Assembly (NCBI GenBank): GCA_963693285.1
Contig: OY848931.1
Coordinates: forward strand, 2,758,144-2,822,143
Reading direction: 5' to 3'
DNA from: Xestospongia muta
Lineage: Eukaryota > Porifera > Demospongiae > Haplosclerida > Petrosiidae
Length of the DNA stretch: 64,000 nucleotides
Notes under the pieces: generated by a model
Databases searched by the model: none
The model's input: only the letters and a program-made list of their open reading frames with translations
What the model was told of the DNA's origin: nothing
Program-made: the position numbers and the translations under genes
Shown: piece by piece, positions 60,184 to 64,000 of the stretch
How positions within the stretch are numbered: the first letter of the stretch is position 1
Layout of the letters: every line of letters starts with the position of its first letter

Positions 60184-61237
60184 TACCTGGTTGATCCTGC
60201 CAGTAGTCATATGCTTGTCTCAAAGACTAAGCCATGCATGTGCAAGTATAAACGCTTGAACCGTGAGACTGCGAATGGCTCATTAAATCAGTTATAGTTT
60301 ATTTGATGGTGTTCCCACTACGTGGATAACCGTGGTAACGTAGAGCTAATACATGCCGAAGGCCTCGACTCCGTTCTCGCGGGGAAGGGGCGTATTTATT
60401 AGATCCAAAACCAACCTGGGTGCAGTCCTCTGGGCTCTCCCAGCTTTACTGTTTGGTGATTCATGGTAACTGTTCGAATCGCCTGGCCTTCGCGCCGGCG
60501 ATGGTTCATTCAAGTTTCTGCCCTATCAACTTTCGATGGTAGGGTATTGGCCTACCATGGTTGCAACGGGTGACGGAGAATTAGGGTTCGATTCCGGAGA
60601 GGGAGCCTGAGAAACGGCTACCACATCTAAGGAGGGCAGCAGGCGCGCAAATTACCCAATCCCGACTCGGGGAGGTAGTGACAATAAATAACAATGCCGG
60701 TCCCCAAAGCGGTCCGGCAATTGGAATGAGTCCAATCCAAACCCCTTAACGAGGAACAATTGGAGGGCAAGTCTGGTGCCAGCAGCCGCGGTAATTCCAG
60801 CTCCAATAGCGTATATTAAAGTTGTTGCAGTTAAAAAGCTCGTAGTTGGATTTCGGGGCCCGCGACCGTTCCCGGCGCTTGGGGTCGTTCTCGTCCAGTT
60901 CGCTGGTCCTGGCGTCTCCGTCGCTGGCGTGCGGCGTGCTCGGCCGGTGCGGTCCGCCGAGAGGCGAGCACTGCCCGGCGGCTCCCTGTGCTCTCGGAGG
61001 CTCCGTCTGCTCTTGATTGCAGCGGTCGGGGAGTTCGGGACGTTTACTTTGAACAAATTAGAGTGTTCCAAGCAGGCCGGTCGCTTTGAATACGTTAGCA
61101 TGGAATAATGGAATAGGGCTGTGTTTGTCCTATTTTGTTGGTTTTCGGGACGGCAGTCATGGTCGATAGGGACAGTTGGGGGCATTCGTATTCAGTTGTC
61201 AGAGGTGAAATTCTCGGATTTACGGAAGACGATCGAG

Positions 61238-61290
<53 letters not shown>

Positions 61291-61397
61291 TTCGAAGACG
61301 ATCAGATACCGTCGTAGTCCCAACCATAAACGATGCCGGCTAGGGATCGGCGGACGTCGGGTGCGACTCCGTCGGCACCTTTGGAGAAATCAAAGCC

Positions 61398-61465
<68 letters not shown>

Positions 61466-61952
61466 AAGTGGAGCCTGCGGCTTAATTTGACTCAACACGG
61501 GGAACCTCACCAGGTCCGGACATGGGAAGGATTGACAGATCGAGAGCTCTTTCTTGATTCTATGGGTGGTGGTGCATGGCCGTTCTTAGTTGGTGGAGTG
61601 ATTTGTCTGGTTGATTCCGTTAACGAACGAGACCTTAACCTGCTAACTAGTCGTGCCGTTTCCGAACGGCGGGCGGTTCTTTCGTTTCGGCGTTCCGCAG
61701 TGCTCCGGCGGTGTCGGGAGGTCGGTTTCGTGTTCCGTCCCGGCTTGCAGCCAGGCGACTTCTTAGAGGGACACTCGGCGTTTCAGCCGGGGGAGGAGTG
61801 AGGCAATAACAGGTCTGTGATGCCCTTAGATGTTCTGGGCCGCACGCGCGCTACACTGACGGAGGCAGCGAGCGTGTCCTTCGCCGGGAGGTGCGGGCAA
61901 TCTTGCGAGACTCCGTCGTGCTGGGGATAGATGGTTGCAATTGTCGATCTTG

Positions 61953-61991
<39 letters not shown>

Positions 61992-61996
61992 CTGAT

Positions 61997-62044
<48 letters not shown>

Positions 62045-62130
62045 CGGTTTAGTGAGAACTTCGGATTGGAGCCTTGGCGTCCGGCGACGGTCGCCCGGGA
62101 TTTGTCCGAGAAGTCGTTCTAATTGCGTCG

Positions 62131-62190
<60 letters not shown>
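60184..62190 (+). rRNA. 18S rRNA: 18S small-subunit rRNA
   Basis: Starts TACCTGGTTGATCCTGCCAG and ends GGTGAACCTGCGGAAGGATC plus ATTA. Universal blocks are intact: GTGCCAGCAGCCGCGGTAAT near 60776, AAACTTAAAGGAATTGACGG near 61433, and TTGTACACACCGCCCGTCGC near 62011. At about 2,007 nt it is longer than the usual ~1,800. The extra length sits in GC-rich insertions in V4 (about 60855-61040) and V7 (about 61655-61790). This is a metazoan-type gene. I would expect such insertions in some demosponges but cannot assign an order from memory. Confidence 0.97.
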
Positions 62191-62421
62191 CCGTTTCGGT
62201 TCGCAGTGCGTTCCGAGCGTCGGTTCGGTCGGGTGGGTGGTTGGCTTCACCCGATCGAGTGTGCACCCCCAGAGCTCAGGCAAAAGGTGGTTTTCGCCCT
62301 TGTTTTTGGGCTCTCCTTTGAGTCGTCGAAGGGGTGCCCAGGGGGCTTTTGCCGAGCTGTTTTGGCTTTTTCTACTTCTGTAATCCGTTCTATTCGTTTG
62401 TGTGTGTCCATTTAAGAATGC
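62191..62421 (+). other. Internal transcribed spacer 1
   Basis: 231 nt between the 18S and 5.8S ends, with a G-rich to T-rich gradient and a stem-forming GCCCTTG...GGGTGCCCAGGGGG part. Confidence 0.85.
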
Positions 62422-62580
62422 ACAACTTCCAACGGTGGATCCCTAGGCTCGCGCGTCGATGAAGACCGTAGCAAAGCGCGACAGGGTGTTGTGAATTGCA
62501 GAATTCAGTGAATCATCGAATTGTCGAACGCACATTGCGCCTTGGCGGCTCCCCGTTGAGGCACGTTCGGCTGAGGGCCG
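62422..62580 (+). rRNA. 5.8S rRNA: 5.8S rRNA
   Basis: Starts ACAACTTCCAACGGTGGATC, contains CGATGAAGACCGTAGC and TGAATTGCAGAATTCAGTGA, and ends near GAGGGCCG. About 159 nt, a normal length. The boundaries are good to a few nucleotides. Confidence 0.95.
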
Positions 62581-62805
62581 TGTTTTTGTTCTTCTTGTTG
62601 GGGTGACTGACCTCGGCAGCGTGAAGAGGTCAAGAGTGCCCGGCGTTCGAGGGCTGTCTATACCGACGGAACGGGGAAAGACTGCACCTTGAGGTTCTTT
62701 AGCGTGTTGCGTGTGGCGTGCTGGGGAACACGGTAGCCAGGATTGTTACGTTTTGCAGTCCAGGTGTTTCCCCGAGAGCCTGCTTGCACGGTGGCTTTGA
62801 GAGAT
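62581..62805 (+). other. Internal transcribed spacer 2
   Basis: About 225 nt between 5.8S and 28S. The proximal part can pair with the 28S start as usual. Confidence 0.8.
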
Positions 62806-64000
62806 GCGGCCTCAGATCGAGCGAGAGCTACCCGCTGAACTTAAGCATATCAATAAGCGGAGGAAGAGAAACCAACTGGGATTCCCTCAGTAACGGCGAG
62901 CGAAGTGGGAAGAGTGCCCAGGTCTGAAATCTCCGGCTTGGCCAAGTGAGGCCGGCGAATTGTGGTCTGGAGAGCTGGACTGTCCCGAAGTCACCGGTCC
63001 TTGTGGGGCCCGAAGTCGACTTGGAACGGCGTGCCGGAGAGGGTGAGAGCCCCGTAGGCGCCTGTAAACCTGGATCGGCGGGACGAGGGTCCGGGCTCAT
63101 CGAGTCGGGTTGTTTGAGATTGCAGCCCCAATCGGGTGGTAGACTCCATCCAAGGCTGAATACGTGCGCGAGTCCGATAGCGGACAAGTACCGTGAGGGA
63201 AAGGTGAAAAGCACTTTGAAGAGAGAGTTCAAGAGACCGTGAAACCGTTGGGAGGGAAGCTCGGGGTGTCGAGGCGGTCTCGGGGCTTGCGACTTCATCG
63301 GTCCGTGGTGGCGGTGTCCCTCCGAAGGGTAGGAGCGCCGCTTCGACGGTCGTGCACTGTCGCGTCTCTGCGGTGACCGCCAGCATGGGAAGAGCCCTTC
63401 GCGGAAAACGGTCGGTGGGGTAGGTAATCTTTGTGGGACGCAATGCTGCCTGCGAAGGGACCTATAGCCTTCCGAGCGGGCGTCGTGGCTATTTCGAGGT
63501 GTGGAGATTGCGTCGTTTCGCTCGATGTTGTTAGGTACGGGCCCGTCCTCCTCAACGGGAGAGGGTTCGGGCGTTCCCTGTTCGAAAGGTCCCGGGCGAG
63601 GTTTGCGACCGGATTCCGAGTGCTCTCGAAGCGGTTGGCGTTCGGCGTGTCCTTTTCGGTCGGCAGTTCGGCAGGGGTACGTCCACGTTTCCGTGCCTAG
63701 GTTGCTGGCGTTGAGTCGGCACCCCGTGCCCCGTCTTGAAACACGGACCAAGGAGTGCAAGAGGCACGCGAGTCTGGAGGGTGGTGAGCGTTCGGTTACG
63801 TCCGATCGCGTTCCCGAGAGACCCACGGGAGGCGAAGTGAGAGCAAGTGGTTGTTCGGTCGGGTGCGAGAGCCCCCTCGAAGGGCGCATCGCAAACCGAG
63901 CCTTCGGTCACGCCGTGGCCGGCTTCGAGTGAGAGCGTGTCTGTTGCGACCCGAAAGATGGTGAACTATGCCCGAGGAGGGCGAAGCCAGAGGAAACTCT
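62806..64000 (+). rRNA. 28S rRNA: 28S large-subunit rRNA, 5' part
   Basis: Begins CGGCCTCAGATCGAGCGAGA, followed by TACCCGCTGAACTTAAGCAT and AATAAGCGGAGGAAGAGAAA. It runs through the D1-D3 expansion segments, which are GC-rich, and is cut by the end of the window. Long open frames on both strands inside it are not genes. Confidence 0.96.

Noticed and set aside
60652..61185. 177-codon minus-strand open frame and other frames across 18S, ITS and ETS
   Set aside because: Same reason: inside rRNA genes and spacers, no domain and no codon pattern.
62828..63889. 353-codon open frame on the minus strand
   Set aside because: It lies entirely antisense to 28S rRNA; GC-rich rRNA produces long open frames by chance.

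Overview
The window looks like nuclear DNA of an early-branching animal, most likely a demosponge. Its first 58.5 kb are AT-rich, with intron-split genes, short GT-AG introns and many decayed transposons. The ankyrin / Roc-COR / Death-fold gene here is of a kind I associate with sponge genomes such as Amphimedon (recall, not a search). The last 5.5 kb switch abruptly to GC-rich ribosomal DNA (spacer repeats, 5' ETS, 18S, ITS1, 5.8S, ITS2, partial 28S) with clearly metazoan-like rRNA. Placement below phylum is not secure.

Layout. (1) 1.9-17.0 kb, + strand: a five-exon gene for a BORCS6-like subunit of the lysosome-positioning BORC complex. Its exons are tiny and its introns are full of transposons: a pogo-like TIR element carrying a transposase remnant and, on the opposite strand, a HIRAN-like plus Ulp1-like protease remnant; hAT remnants of at least two kinds; a ~100-bp degenerate tandem repeat; and a 4.1-kb LTR retrotransposon with Ty3/gypsy-type domains in the order Gag-PR-IN-RT-RNaseH. 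(2) 17.8-32.2 kb, - strand, convergent with BORCS6: a 13-exon gene for an ankyrin-repeat / Roc-COR GTPase / Death-fold protein. Five internal ankyrin exons are each exactly 99 nt and phase 0. The last exon carries one in-frame TAG just before the Death-like domain. Its introns hold a non-LTR retrotransposon remnant, a TTAA-flanked TIR element and a possible tRNA-derived SINE. (3) 32.2-35.6 kb: two related fold-back elements and the broken 3' exons of a second Death-domain gene. (4) 35.5-58.4 kb: a mosaic of direct and inverted segmental repeats, microsatellites, and broken exon-like islands on both strands. Several islands resemble the cysteine-rich C terminus of PHR-type E3 ubiquitin ligases (MYCBP2/Highwire/RPM-1). 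(5) 49.4-50.6 kb: an array of a ~61-bp GC-rich repeat that reappears, inverted, in the rDNA spacer at 58.7-59.5 kb. (6) 58.5-64.0 kb: rDNA spacer and transcription unit.

How they relate: only the BORCS6-like gene, the ankyrin-Roc-COR-Death gene and the rRNA genes look functional. The first is housekeeping (lysosome transport). The second has the build of an intracellular signalling or immune-type switch. Exon joins were worked out by hand from splice signals and reading-frame continuity, without transcripts. Similarity calls come from motif recognition, not database searches.
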